Assembly (NCBI GenBank): GCA_946887295.1
Contig: CAMPKP010000015.1
Coordinates: 1 to 38,057, forward strand
Length of the DNA: 38,057 nucleotides
Source: an uncultured Gemmatimonadota bacterium
GTDB lineage: Bacteria > Gemmatimonadota > Gemmatimonadetes > Gemmatimonadales > GWC2-71-9
Direction: 5' to 3'
The translations under genes were made by a program, and so were the position numbers. The notes under the pieces are model-generated. The model had not been told where the DNA came from, did no database searches, and saw only the letters and a program-made list of their open reading frames with translations. Shown here one piece after another: positions 10,617 through 18,654 of the stretch (the stretch's first letter is position 1; every line of letters begins with the position of its first letter).

Positions 10617-11963
10617 TCAGAGGCCCAGGACCACCCCGGCACCCACCGCCAGGGCGGCCAGGACGAGCAGCACGCCGGACAGCGGTCCCGCGAACCTGAG
10701 CCACTCCTCGTAGCGCACGCCGGAGGCGGCCAGCATCGCCATCAGGGCTCCGTTGGTCGGGGTGATCAGCTCGCACAGCCCCGCCCCATACTGGTAGGCG
10801 AGGACGGTGACCTGGCGCGACAGGCCGATCAGGTCCGAGAGCGGAACCAGCAGCGGCAGGGTCAGGACCGCCTGCCCGCTCGTGCTCGGAACCGGCACAT
10901 GGACCAGGAGCTGGGCGGCCATCATCGCGAGCGCCGAGAAGGCGACCGGGAGGTCGGCGATGGGGGTGAAGAGCCCGTGCACGATCGTGTCCACCACCCG
11001 CCCTTCCTCCAGCACGACGTAGATCCCCCTCGCGAATCCGATCAGCAGCGCCGCGAACGCCATGGAGCGGAACCCCTCCACGAACGCGTCCGCGGTACCC
11101 GAGAGCCGGAGCCCTCCGAGGAGCCCGCCGACCACGCCCATCACGAAGAAGACCGCCGACAGCTGGTCGAAGTCCCAGTGGAACGCGAGCACGCCGATCA
11201 CGAAGGCGACGAAGCTCCCCACCACCGTGACCAGCACCGCGCCGTGACGCCAGCCGGCGGTGGGGCCCACCGCCTCCGCCGGCGCCACCGGTCCGACCGG
11301 GCGGCGAGTGCGCCGCGCGTGGAGCATGGTGGCGCCGAGCCAGATCGCCAGCGCCGGGATCATGAAGGCTACCCGGAACTGCCAGCCCGACAGCAGCGGG
11401 AGCTCCGCGACCTTCTGGGCGATGCCGACCTGAAACGGGTTGATGAAGCTGAACGAGGCGCCGACCGCCGAGGCGCCGAGACTCATGGCGACCGCAGTCA
11501 GGGGGGTGAAGCCGAGGCGCGACGTCAGCAGCAGCAGCACCGGAACGAAGGCGATCAGCTCCTCCTGCATCTGGAGCAGCACGCCCCCGGTCCCGAACGC
11601 GATCCCCGCGATCGGGATGACCAGCAGGCCTCGTGCGGAGAGCGCGGCGACCAGGGAGTTCACCAGCCGGGTGAGCGCCCCGGTGCGCTCCACCACCGCG
11701 AAGCCGCCGCCGACCAGGAAGACGTAGAAGATGACCGAGGCCGCCTCGATCATCCCTCGCGGGATGCCGACGAGAGCCTGGAACGGTCCCACCGGAGTGG
11801 CCTCGACCGGGGCGTATGTCCCTGGCACGACCACCTTCCGACCGGTGGCCGGGTCCTCCCGGCGCTGGTACTCCCCCGCGGGGAGCACCCAGGTGAGGGC
11901 CCCCGCGACGAGGATGCAGAGGACGAGCAGCGTCAGCGGGTGGGGGAACCGCGGTCCCGTCAC
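10617..11963 (-). CDS. YfcC family (DcuC/ArcD-like) transporter
   Basis: 448 residues with about twelve hydrophobic helices. It begins PHPLTLLVLCILVAGALTWVLPAGEYQR, the hallmark opening of the YfcC family, and contains GGVLLQMQEELIAFVPVLL and SFSFINPFQVGIAQKVAELP. Near the end is PVPSTSGQAVLTLPLLVPLSDLIGLSRQ, with the typical C-terminal ELITPTNGALMAMLAASGV. These inner-membrane carriers belong to the ion-transporter superfamily; suggested substrates are C4-dicarboxylates, basic amino acids or peptides. The substrate cannot be predicted. It starts 7 bp after a small membrane-protein gene and is probably the last gene of a four-gene minus-strand run beginning at 13018. Confidence 0.88.
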   Translation of the reverse strand: MTGPRFPHPLTLLVLCILVAGALTWVLPAGEYQRREDPATGRKVVVPGTYAPVEATPVGPFQALVGIPRGMIEAASVIFYVFLVGGGFAVVERTGALTRLVNSLVAALSARGLLVIPIAGIAFGTGGVLLQMQEELIAFVPVLLLLTSRLGFTPLTAVAMSLGASAVGASFSFINPFQVGIAQKVAELPLLSGWQFRVAFMIPALAIWLGATMLHARRTRRPVGPVAPAEAVGPTAGWRHGAVLVTVVGSFVAFVIGVLAFHWDFDQLSAVFFVMGVVGGLLGGLRLSGTADAFVEGFRSMAFAALLIGFARGIYVVLEEGRVVDTIVHGLFTPIADLPVAFSALAMMAAQLLVHVPVPSTSGQAVLTLPLLVPLSDLIGLSRQVTVLAYQYGAGLCELITPTNGALMAMLAASGVRYEEWLRFAGPLSGVLLVLAALAVGAGVVLGL

Positions 11964-11970
11964 CCCCCGC

Positions 11971-12243
11971 TCAGAGCGGTCGGCACTGGAGGGCCGTGGG
12001 CGGCCGCCGGGAGCAGGCGATGCTCTCGTCCATGCCGCTGACGAGGGGACCGCATGCCGCGGTCTGCGCCTGCTCGGTCGCGGACTCCTCCGTGGCCCCG
12101 GAGGCCGTCGCGGTCCTCCTCTCGCCCTGGAAGTCCACCGTGACGGTGCACTCGACGCGCTGGACCTCCAGCGTCGAGTACACCAGGAAGGCGATGAAGC
12201 CGACTATCACCAGAACGGTCAGAAGCCGTGCGCGACTGGCCAT
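11971..12243 (-). CDS. Small single-pass membrane protein, unknown
   Basis: 90 residues with one N-terminal membrane helix (LLTVLVIVGFIAFLVYSTL, about 7-25). A short extracytoplasmic domain follows with an alternating strand pattern (VECTVTVDFQGERRTATASG) and four cysteines (C32, C64, C77 and C87). The pattern VECTVTVDFQGERRT resembles a small beta domain seen in short hypothetical proteins, but I do not recognise a family. It is encoded 7 bp before the YfcC-type transporter and may be an accessory to it, which is inferred from position only. Confidence 0.75.
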   Translation of the reverse strand: MASRARLLTVLVIVGFIAFLVYSTLEVQRVECTVTVDFQGERRTATASGATEESATEQAQTAACGPLVSGMDESIACSRRPPTALQCRPL

Positions 12244-12331
12244 GAGGAACGGAACCGGATCGAAGAGACGGGATGGTGCCTGGGACGGCTAGGGGAATAT
12301 CTGATCGGAAGCGCCGGGGCGAAAGAGGCCT

Positions 12332-12652
12332 CTACCCGGCCACCGAATCCTCGATCCACCTGAGATATGCCGGATCTCCCTCGACCACCGGCACAGCGAT
12401 GATCTCCGGCGTCTCGTAGGGGTGCAGCTCGCGGATGCGGGACATGAGGGCCGGGACCCGGGAGGCCGTGGTCTTGAGGTGACAATACCACTCGGAGGCG
12501 GACTCGATGTCGCCCTGCCACCGGTACACGCTCGATACCGGCCCCGCCACCTGGGCGCATGCCGCGAGCCGCTCCTCGACCACCCGGCCCCCGAGGCGGT
12601 GGGCGGCCTCCCTGTCGGGGAGCGTGGTCGTCACCTGGCGGCACTCGGTCAT
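12332..12652 (-). CDS. cutA: CutA1 divalent-cation tolerance protein
   Basis: 106 residues, the normal CutA1 length. Family blocks are LPDREAAHRLGGRVVEERLAACAQV, then SVYRWQGDIESASEWYCHLKTT and HPYETPEIIAVPV, the last being the most conserved CutA motif. CutA1 forms very stable trimers with a ferredoxin-like fold similar to PII proteins. It has been linked to copper tolerance, but its true role is unsettled. It lies 24 bp downstream of a lipoprotein gene in the same direction. The C-terminus (YLRWIEDSVAG) is typical. Confidence 0.95.
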   Translation of the reverse strand: MTECRQVTTTLPDREAAHRLGGRVVEERLAACAQVAGPVSSVYRWQGDIESASEWYCHLKTTASRVPALMSRIRELHPYETPEIIAVPVVEGDPAYLRWIEDSVAG

Positions 12653-12676
12653 GGCTGGCGCCTCGTGGAGGGACCG

Positions 12677-13018
12677 CTAGTCGCTCAGCGGCACGATGCC
12701 GAGCCGCCACCCGCTCTTGAATTCCACCGTGAGGCGGTGGCCCTGGGGATCGGCCACCACGCCGACGACATCGGGCTGGGTCCGGGCGAACGCCACCGCG
12801 CTGTCCGCCTGAGCCTCGTATGCGCCGGGCGAATCTCCCTGATGAGCCCTGGCGAAGGCTCGCGCGATCGCCACGGCCTCCGCCTGTTCCCGGCCATACC
12901 TGGCGAGCTGATCGGCCGGGACCAGGCCGTCGGAATCGGAGATACGGGAGTAGTAGTCGTAGTTGCGGCAGGAGCAGAGCGCCAGAATCAGCGCAAGGGC
13001 GGCAGAGCCACGGATCAT
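12677..13018 (-). CDS. Small putative lipoprotein, unknown
   Basis: 113 residues. MIRGSAALALILALCSC forms a short lipoprotein signal with the probable lipidation cysteine at residue 17 (LCSC). The mature domain has a helix (ADQLARYGREQAEAVAIARAFARAH) followed by strands (DVVGVVADPQGHRLTVEFKSGWRLGIVPL), a helix-sheet layout seen in small periplasmic binding or inhibitor-like proteins. No family is recognised. The ATG at 13018 is preferred over one 11 codons earlier (13051), because it puts the hydrophobic signal at the N-terminus and has GAGG about 8 nt upstream. First gene of the minus-strand run with cutA. Confidence 0.75.
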   Translation of the reverse strand: MIRGSAALALILALCSCRNYDYYSRISDSDGLVPADQLARYGREQAEAVAIARAFARAHQGDSPGAYEAQADSAVAFARTQPDVVGVVADPQGHRLTVEFKSGWRLGIVPLSD

Positions 13019-13122
13019 CGCGGGCCTCGGGGTACATGTCGGGAAAGCCACGCCCCAAAGTAATCCCGGGCGTCGCTCCGGGCGACGGGGTTAGCTTACG
13101 CACTTTCCTCACCGGGGCTTCC

Positions 13123-14751
13123 ATGAGCGGTCTCTCCAACATCCCCCATCCCCGCAACGAGCCGGTGCTGAGCTACGCGCCCGGCACCCCCGAGCGGGCG
13201 GCGCTCAAAGCGGCGCTGAGCGCGGTCGGAGCGCAGCAGATCGAGATCCCGGCCGTGGTGGCCGGCCGCGAGGTGCGGACGGGCGACACGCACGACGTGG
13301 TGTCTCCGCACTGCCACCAGCGGGTGCTCGCCAGGGTGCACCAGGCCGACCGCGCCACCATCGCGGCCGCCACGAAGGCGGCGATCGAGGCGCAGCGAGA
13401 GTGGGGCCACTGGCGCTTCGAGGACAGGGCGGGGGTCTTCCTGAAGGCGGCGGAGCTTCTCGCGACGGTCCACCGGCAGCTGGTCAACGCCGCTACGATG
13501 CTGGGCCAGAGCAAGACGGCCTTCCAGGCCGAGATCGACAGCGCCTGCGAGCTGATCGACTTCCTGCGCTACAACGTGCATTTCGCGGAGCGGATCTACC
13601 GGGAGCAGCCCGAGTCGTCGCCTGGGATGTGGAACCGGATGGACCATCGTCCGCTGGAAGGCTTCGTGTACGCCATCACACCGTTCAATTTCACGGCGAT
13701 CGGCGGCAACCTGCCGACCGCACCCGCCCTCATGGGCAATGCGGTGGTCTGGAAGCCCGCCGCGTCCGCCGCGCTCAGCAACTGGCATTTCTTCCGGCTG
13801 CTCCAGGAGGCCGGGCTTCCGCCGGGCGTCATCAACTTCCTGCCGGGCGACGCGGTCGAGGTGAGCCGGACGCTGCTGGCGGACCGGGGCCTCGCCGGCA
13901 TCCACTTCACCGGGTCCACCGCGGTGTTCCAGAGCCTCTGGCGCACGGTGGGCGAGAATCTGGCGAAGTACTCGGGCTATCCCCGGATCGTGGGGGAGAC
14001 CGGCGGCAAGGACTTCATCGTGGCGCACGCGAGCGCCGACGTGGAGGCACTGGCGGTCGCCATGGTCAGGGGAGCGTACGAGTACCAGGGCCAGAAGTGC
14101 AGCGCGGCCTCGCGGGCCTATATCCCGGACAGCCTCTGGCCCGAGGTGCGCGACCGGGTGGCCGCCATGATCGCGGACATCAGGATGGGCGACGTCGCGG
14201 ACTTCCGCAACTTCATGGGCGCGGTGATCGACCGGCGCGCCTTCGACCGGATCCGGGCCTACCTGGAGCGGGCGAAGACCGATCCCGGGGTCCGCATCGT
14301 GGCCGGCGGGAGCACCGACGACTCGGTCGGATGGTTCGTGGAGCCCACCCTGCTCCAGGTGGACGACCCCGCGTACCGGACGATGTGCGAGGAGATCTTC
14401 GGGCCGGTGCTGACCGTGCACGTGTATCCCGCCGGCAAGTGGTCCGAGACGCTGGAGCTGGTGGACCGGACCGGCCCCTACGCGCTCACCGGCGCGATCT
14501 TCGCCCAGGACCGCGCCGCGATCGCGGAGGCGGACCGCGCGCTGCGCTACGCCGCCGGCAACTACTACGTCAACGACAAGCCGACCGGCGCGGTCGTGGG
14601 CCAGCAGCCGTTCGGGGGCGGCCGGGCCAGCGGCACCAACGACAAGGCGGGCTCGGTGCTCAACCTGCTCCGCTGGGTCTCGCCGCGGGTGATCAAGGAG
14701 ACGTTCGCGCCGCCAAGGGATTACCGGTACCCCTTCATGAGCGAGGCGTGA
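13123..14751 (+). CDS. pruA: L-glutamate gamma-semialdehyde (1-pyrroline-5-carboxylate) dehydrogenase
   Basis: 542 residues. It oxidises glutamate semialdehyde, from proline or ornithine breakdown, to glutamate with NAD+. The ALDH landmarks are present: VYAITPFNFTAIGGNLPTAPAL, the NAD-loop region IHFTGSTAVFQ, VGETGGKDFIVAH (general-base Glu), the catalytic cysteine in YQGQKCSAASRAY, and the EEIFGPVLTVHVYP block. Length and opening (LSNIPHPRNEPVLSYAPGTPER) match the ALDH4A1-like, single-enzyme type rather than a PutA fusion. The start at 13123 begins homology; the frame is open much further upstream without homology. No proline dehydrogenase lies in the window. Its stop overlaps the next gene in a GTGA junction. 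Confidence 0.97.
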   Translation: MSGLSNIPHPRNEPVLSYAPGTPERAALKAALSAVGAQQIEIPAVVAGREVRTGDTHDVVSPHCHQRVLARVHQADRATIAAATKAAIEAQREWGHWRFEDRAGVFLKAAELLATVHRQLVNAATMLGQSKTAFQAEIDSACELIDFLRYNVHFAERIYREQPESSPGMWNRMDHRPLEGFVYAITPFNFTAIGGNLPTAPALMGNAVVWKPAASAALSNWHFFRLLQEAGLPPGVINFLPGDAVEVSRTLLADRGLAGIHFTGSTAVFQSLWRTVGENLAKYSGYPRIVGETGGKDFIVAHASADVEALAVAMVRGAYEYQGQKCSAASRAYIPDSLWPEVRDRVAAMIADIRMGDVADFRNFMGAVIDRRAFDRIRAYLERAKTDPGVRIVAGGSTDDSVGWFVEPTLLQVDDPAYRTMCEEIFGPVLTVHVYPAGKWSETLELVDRTGPYALTGAIFAQDRAAIAEADRALRYAAGNYYVNDKPTGAVVGQQPFGGGRASGTNDKAGSVLNLLRWVSPRVIKETFAPPRDYRYPFMSEA

Positions 14752-15557
14752 GAGGAAGGAAGACACTGGCCTGCGCCGCGGCACTGGCGCTGCCGCCGCA
14801 GCCATACCTCCACGCCCAGGGACCGGCCGCTCCGGTTCCCGCCTACTCCGCCGGCCAGCTCCACTGTGCTCGCTATGCCGAGACCTCGCGCAGCGAGATC
14901 GAGACCCAGACCGCGCGAGGCTCGCTGAAGGCACAGGCGGACCGCGACGGCATCTGGAGCCTTCGCGCCCGCGACAGCGGCGGGGTCGTGGTGCTCGAGG
15001 CGTGGTACGACTCGCTGTCGCTGCGGCGGCGCACCGCCGAGAGCGAAGTCACCGCCGACACCGACGGCCTGATCGGCGGGAGGTACCGCGGGCTCCTGGG
15101 GAAGTCGGGCAGCTACCTCGAGCTCGCCACCCCGTTCGTGCCTGACGACGTGGCCGAGGTCGCCGACCTCTCCGGCGCCGCGCGGGACCTGCTCCCGCCG
15201 CTGCCGCCCGGCCCGCTGAGGCTCGGCGAATCATGGAGCGGGAGCGGCATCGAGCTCTCGCGGCTTCCCGACACCACGATCGCGGGCCGGCTCCTGCTCC
15301 ACTACGGACTCGGCGCGCGGAGCGAGGCACGGGAGGCGGTGCCGCGTGGCGACACCGTCCCGATCCCCGTGCGGCAGACCACTGTCGAGCAGGGAAACGT
15401 CTACTGGTCGCCCGGGTCGGGGCTGGTCCGCCGGACCCGGGAGATCACCGTCGAGGCGACCATCCCTTCCGGCGGCAGGATCACTCAGCCGGTTCGCTCC
15501 CGCGTGGTCCAGCGGGTCGAGCTGACCCGGCTGTCCCCGCAGCCCTCCTGCAGCTGA
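14748..15557 (+). CDS. Secreted protein, unknown
   Basis: 269 residues starting at a GTG that overlaps the pruA stop by 4 nt, so translation is probably coupled. VRGRKTLACAAALALPPQPYLHAQG is a signal peptide with likely cleavage after HAQ. The mature domain is strand-rich (SEIETQTARGSLKAQADRDGIW… VVLEAWYDSLSLRR… GRLLLHYGLG… NVYWSPGSGLVRRTREITVEATIP… VVQRVELTRL). The pattern suggests a periplasmic beta-rich or lipocalin-like fold, perhaps related to DUF6263-type proteins. No catalytic motif is visible. A frame in the same register is open through pruA but is out of phase with it and non-coding there. Confidence 0.75.
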   Translation: MRGRKTLACAAALALPPQPYLHAQGPAAPVPAYSAGQLHCARYAETSRSEIETQTARGSLKAQADRDGIWSLRARDSGGVVVLEAWYDSLSLRRRTAESEVTADTDGLIGGRYRGLLGKSGSYLELATPFVPDDVAEVADLSGAARDLLPPLPPGPLRLGESWSGSGIELSRLPDTTIAGRLLLHYGLGARSEAREAVPRGDTVPIPVRQTTVEQGNVYWSPGSGLVRRTREITVEATIPSGGRITQPVRSRVVQRVELTRLSPQPSCS

Positions 15558-15583
15558 GGGGCCCGCCCGCGGGGGCGCGACGG

Positions 15584-16363
15584 TCAGCGGGATCGCGCGC
15601 GCCGCGCGGCGAGGAAGCGCTGCTCGGGATCGAAGATCAAGGCGGTGATGACGAAGGCCAGCAGCGTCGCGCCGACGACGACGGCGACGTCGGTTCCCAC
15701 CGAGAACTCGGCGGGCTGGCCCAGCGCGTGCCGGATGGCATCCACGCCGTAGGAGACCGGATTGGCTCGCGCCGCGGCGCGGAGCACGGCGGGTAACCCT
15801 TCGGTCGGGTAGAGCGCGCCGCTCAGGAAGAGCAGCGGGAAGAGCAGGACGTTGATCACCCCGGCGAAGTTCTCCACCGAGCGGAGCCGCGCCGCCACCA
15901 GCAGTCCCAGCGTCGCGCTCATCCCCGACACGGCGACGAGCGCGGCCAGCGCCGCCAGCCAGCGAGCGATCGAGACATCGAGAACCAGGGGCGCGAACGC
16001 CAGCACGATCCCGCCCTGCAGCAGCCCCACCAGCGCCGCCGCGAGCGCCCGGCCGGCGAGGATCGCCGGCACGCCGGCCGGGCTCGCGAGCATGAGCCGC
16101 AGCATGCCGAACTCCCGGTCGTACACCGTCGAGATCGCCGTCAGCGTGCCTCCGAAAAGCGTCGCCATCACCACGATGCCCGGAAAAACGAACTCCTGAT
16201 AGGGCACGCCGTGCTCCAGCCGCGCGATCGCGCCATAGCCGCTGCCGACCAGCACCAGCCACATGAAGGGCCGCGCCACGCCGCCGAGGAGACGGCTGGT
16301 CTGCCGAGTGGTCCGCGCGAGGTCGCGCGCCACGATACCGTGTACCGCGCTCCAGGCGCTCAC
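15584..16363 (-). CDS. ABC-2 type transporter permease (pqq operon)
   Basis: 259 residues with six predicted membrane helices and the ABC-2 signature ANPVSYGVDAIRHAL near the C-terminal third, preceded by FPLLFLSGALYPTEGLP. The N-terminal part VHGIVARDLARTTRQTSRLLGGVARPFMW is typical of DrrB/NodJ-type exporters. It starts at a GTG overlapping the ATPase stop (GTGA), so the two genes encode one exporter. Together they are the last genes of the pqq operon. Similar ATPase/permease pairs occur beside PQQ-dependent dehydrogenase genes in other bacteria, but the cargo is not established here. Confidence 0.9.
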   Translation of the reverse strand: MSAWSAVHGIVARDLARTTRQTSRLLGGVARPFMWLVLVGSGYGAIARLEHGVPYQEFVFPGIVVMATLFGGTLTAISTVYDREFGMLRLMLASPAGVPAILAGRALAAALVGLLQGGIVLAFAPLVLDVSIARWLAALAALVAVSGMSATLGLLVAARLRSVENFAGVINVLLFPLLFLSGALYPTEGLPAVLRAAARANPVSYGVDAIRHALGQPAEFSVGTDVAVVVGATLLAFVITALIFDPEQRFLAARRARSR

Positions 16364-17298
16364 GCCGGCCCGTCCACGGCGGGGTCCGCGCCGTCCTGCG
16401 TCCTCGCGAAGTAGACGTCCTCCAGCGAGGTGGGGCGCAGGGCGAAGCGCTCGATCTCGGGGGCCGCTCCGGCCAGCTCCACGACGGCCTGGCGCTCGCC
16501 GGAGATCCCCACCCGCAGCCCGCGGCCGGTGCGGAGCACCGCGCGGCCCGATCCGAGACCGCGCAGCGCCCGCGCCAGACGCTCCGCGCCGGGACCTTCG
16601 ATCTCGGCGATCTCGTCTCCGAGGCCGGCGCGGAGCGCGTCCGGGGTGTCGTCGGCCACCACGCGACCGCCCGCCAGAAGCACCACCCGGTCGGCCGGCT
16701 CGGCCTCGGCGAGGTAGTGGGTGGAGAAGAGCACGGTGGTGCCGTGCACGCGGCGGGTCGCGTCGAGCAGCGACCAGACGGTCTCGCGGTGCTCGGGGTC
16801 CAGGCCGACGGTCGGCTCGTCGAGGATGAGGAGATCGGGCTGATGGAGCGTCGCGCGGGCGATGTCGAGCAGCCGCCGCCATCCGCCGGAGAGCTCCCGG
16901 GCCGGGCGTTGCGCGCGGGCCTCCAGGCCCAGGCGCTCGATGGCGTCCGCCACCGCGGCCCGGGCCAGACGCCCGCCCAGGCCCGCGAGCCGCGCGGCGA
17001 ACAGCAGGTTCTCCTCCGCCGTGAGGAGCCCGTCCACGCTGGTCTCCTGGAAGAGGAGCCCGAGCCGGCGCCGCACGGGGCGGCGCTCCCGGACGACGTC
17101 GTGCCCGAAGATCCGTGCCGTGCCGCGGGTCGGGGAGAGGAGGGTGGCGAGCAGCAGCATCGCCGTCGTCTTTCCGGCGCCGTTCGGGCCCAGGAGACCG
17201 ACGACCGCCCCGCGGGGAACCTCGAGATCGAGGGCGTCGAGCGCGCGCACCTCGCCGTAGTCGCGCCCGAGCCCCTCGGCCTCGATGGCGGAGCTCAC
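16360..17298 (-). CDS. ABC transporter ATP-binding protein (pqq operon)
   Basis: 312 residues, DrrA/NodI-like. Walker A is GPNGAGKTT near residues 38-46, the Q-loop is LLFQETSVDG, the signature is the slightly unusual LSGGWRRLLDIAR, Walker B is LLILDEPTVGLDPEH and the switch histidine is in LFSTHYLAEAE. The C-terminal 80 residues form the extra regulatory domain of this exporter class. The GTG start overlaps the pqqE stop by 4 nt. It pairs with the following permease. Candidate cargoes are PQQ, a PqqA-derived peptide or an unrelated compound; only operon position supports the link. Confidence 0.92.
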   Translation of the reverse strand: MSSAIEAEGLGRDYGEVRALDALDLEVPRGAVVGLLGPNGAGKTTAMLLLATLLSPTRGTARIFGHDVVRERRPVRRRLGLLFQETSVDGLLTAEENLLFAARLAGLGGRLARAAVADAIERLGLEARAQRPARELSGGWRRLLDIARATLHQPDLLILDEPTVGLDPEHRETVWSLLDATRRVHGTTVLFSTHYLAEAEPADRVVLLAGGRVVADDTPDALRAGLGDEIAEIEGPGAERLARALRGLGSGRAVLRTGRGLRVGISGERQAVVELAGAAPEIERFALRPTSLEDVYFARTQDGADPAVDGPA

Positions 17299-18383
17299 GC
17301 CCGCTGCGGCTCGGCGATGGCGCGGTAGCGGTATTCCAGGGTCTCGGCCGGCGTCGCGACCGCCGTGTCGATCAAGTCGCGCTGGGGCGAGAGCGTGCAG
17401 ACGGGATCCGTGTTCTCCGCCGCTCCCGTCAGGGCGAAGGCCTGGCAGCGGCATCCGCCGAAGTCCACCGTCTTCCGGGGGCAGCTGCGGCAGGGCTCGC
17501 GCATCCACTGGTCGCCCCGGTACGCCTGGAAGGCGGACGACTCGTGCCAGATCCACCCGAGCGAGCGGTCCCGCACGTTGTCGAACGACAGGGTCGTGAT
17601 CTGGGTGGCCCCGTGGCAGGGCAGCACCTTGCCGTCCGGCGCCACCACGAGATAGAGCTTGCCCCAGCCGCCATAGCAGGGCTTGGGGTATTGCTCGAAG
17701 TAGTCGGGCAGCACGAAGAGAATCTGCATCCGGCCCTTGTAGCGCCGGATGGCTTCCTGGGCGGTGGCCTGGGCCTGCGCGACCTGCTCGCGGGTCGGCA
17801 TCAGCGAGGCACGGTTCTCCAGAGCCCAGCCGTAATACTGGGTGTTGGCCAGCTCGATCCGGTCGGCGCCCAGCTCCGCGGCCAGGTCGATGATCGGGCC
17901 GATGCGGTCGAGATTGGCCCGGTGGAGCACCACGTTGATCGAGAGGGCGAACCCCAGCTCCTTCACGAGGGCTACCGCGGCGCGCTTCTGCTTCACCGAG
18001 CTCACGCCCGCGATCCGCTCGGCGATCTCGGGGTCGGCGTCCTGGATCGAGACCTGGATGTGCTCGAGCCCCGCGTCGCGCAGTCGCTCCGCGCGGGTGC
18101 GGGTCAGTCCCAGCCCCGAGGTGACCAGCGTGGTATAGAGCCCGAGGCTCCGGGCATGCGCGGCGAGCTCCTCGAGATCCTTCCGGATCATGGGCTCGCC
18201 GCCCGAGAGGCCGAGCTGGAGCACGCCGAGGCCGCGCGCCTCGGTGAAGACACGCTTCCAATCCTCGGTGGAGATCTCGCGCTCGGCCCGGATCATGTCC
18301 AGGGGGTTGGAGCAGTACGGGCAGTGGAGCGGACACCGGTGGGTCAGCTCGGCGAGCAGCGTCGTGGGTCGGTCAGCCGTCAT
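17295..18383 (-). CDS. pqqE: PqqE, radical SAM PqqA cross-linking enzyme
   Basis: 362 residues. The opening LLAELTHRCPLHCPYCSNP carries the radical SAM cluster cysteines C17, C21 and C24, the most recognisable PqqE segment. It is followed by LGLSGGEPMIRKDLEEL. The C-terminal SPASM region holds further cysteines for auxiliary clusters (KPCYGGWGKLYLV, LPCHGATQI, EPCRSCPRKTVDFGGCRCQAFALTG). PqqE makes the carbon-carbon bond between Glu and Tyr of PqqA while PqqD presents the peptide. It overlaps pqqD by 11 nt. All expected cysteines appear present. Confidence 0.97.
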   Translation of the reverse strand: MTADRPTTLLAELTHRCPLHCPYCSNPLDMIRAEREISTEDWKRVFTEARGLGVLQLGLSGGEPMIRKDLEELAAHARSLGLYTTLVTSGLGLTRTRAERLRDAGLEHIQVSIQDADPEIAERIAGVSSVKQKRAAVALVKELGFALSINVVLHRANLDRIGPIIDLAAELGADRIELANTQYYGWALENRASLMPTREQVAQAQATAQEAIRRYKGRMQILFVLPDYFEQYPKPCYGGWGKLYLVVAPDGKVLPCHGATQITTLSFDNVRDRSLGWIWHESSAFQAYRGDQWMREPCRSCPRKTVDFGGCRCQAFALTGAAENTDPVCTLSPQRDLIDTAVATPAETLEYRYRAIAEPQRA

Positions 18384-18636
18384 GGATCAGCTCTCTCTCC
18401 GCCAGGTGCGACAGGTACTCGGAGACGTCGGCGGTGACGTCCGCGTGATAGCGCTGGTTCAGGATGCCGGCGATCTCGCCCACCGTCCGCCTGCCATCCA
18501 CCAGCTCGAGGATGGCCTTGCCGGTCTCGTTCAGCAGCACCGCGCCCTCGGGGTACAGGAGGACCGGGCGGTTGCGCACGGAGTCGAAATCGAGCCGCGC
18601 GAACTTCCAGAGGGCGGGTACCGCATCCGGCTTCAT
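18373..18636 (-). CDS. pqqD: PqqD, PqqA peptide chaperone
   Basis: 87 residues, usual PqqD length. The winged-helix-like fold is marked by the RPVLLYPEGAVLLNETGKAILELVDGRRTVGEI block, very close to the family pattern L-N-x-T-x-x-x-I-L-x-L-x-D-G. The end is DVSEYLSHLAERELI. PqqD binds the PqqA peptide and delivers it to PqqE. It starts 18 bp after pqqC and overlaps pqqE, consistent with equal production of the partner proteins. Confidence 0.96.
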   Translation of the reverse strand: MKPDAVPALWKFARLDFDSVRNRPVLLYPEGAVLLNETGKAILELVDGRRTVGEIAGILNQRYHADVTADVSEYLSHLAERELIHDG

Positions 18637-18654
18637 CGGCGGACCTTCCTCCCG

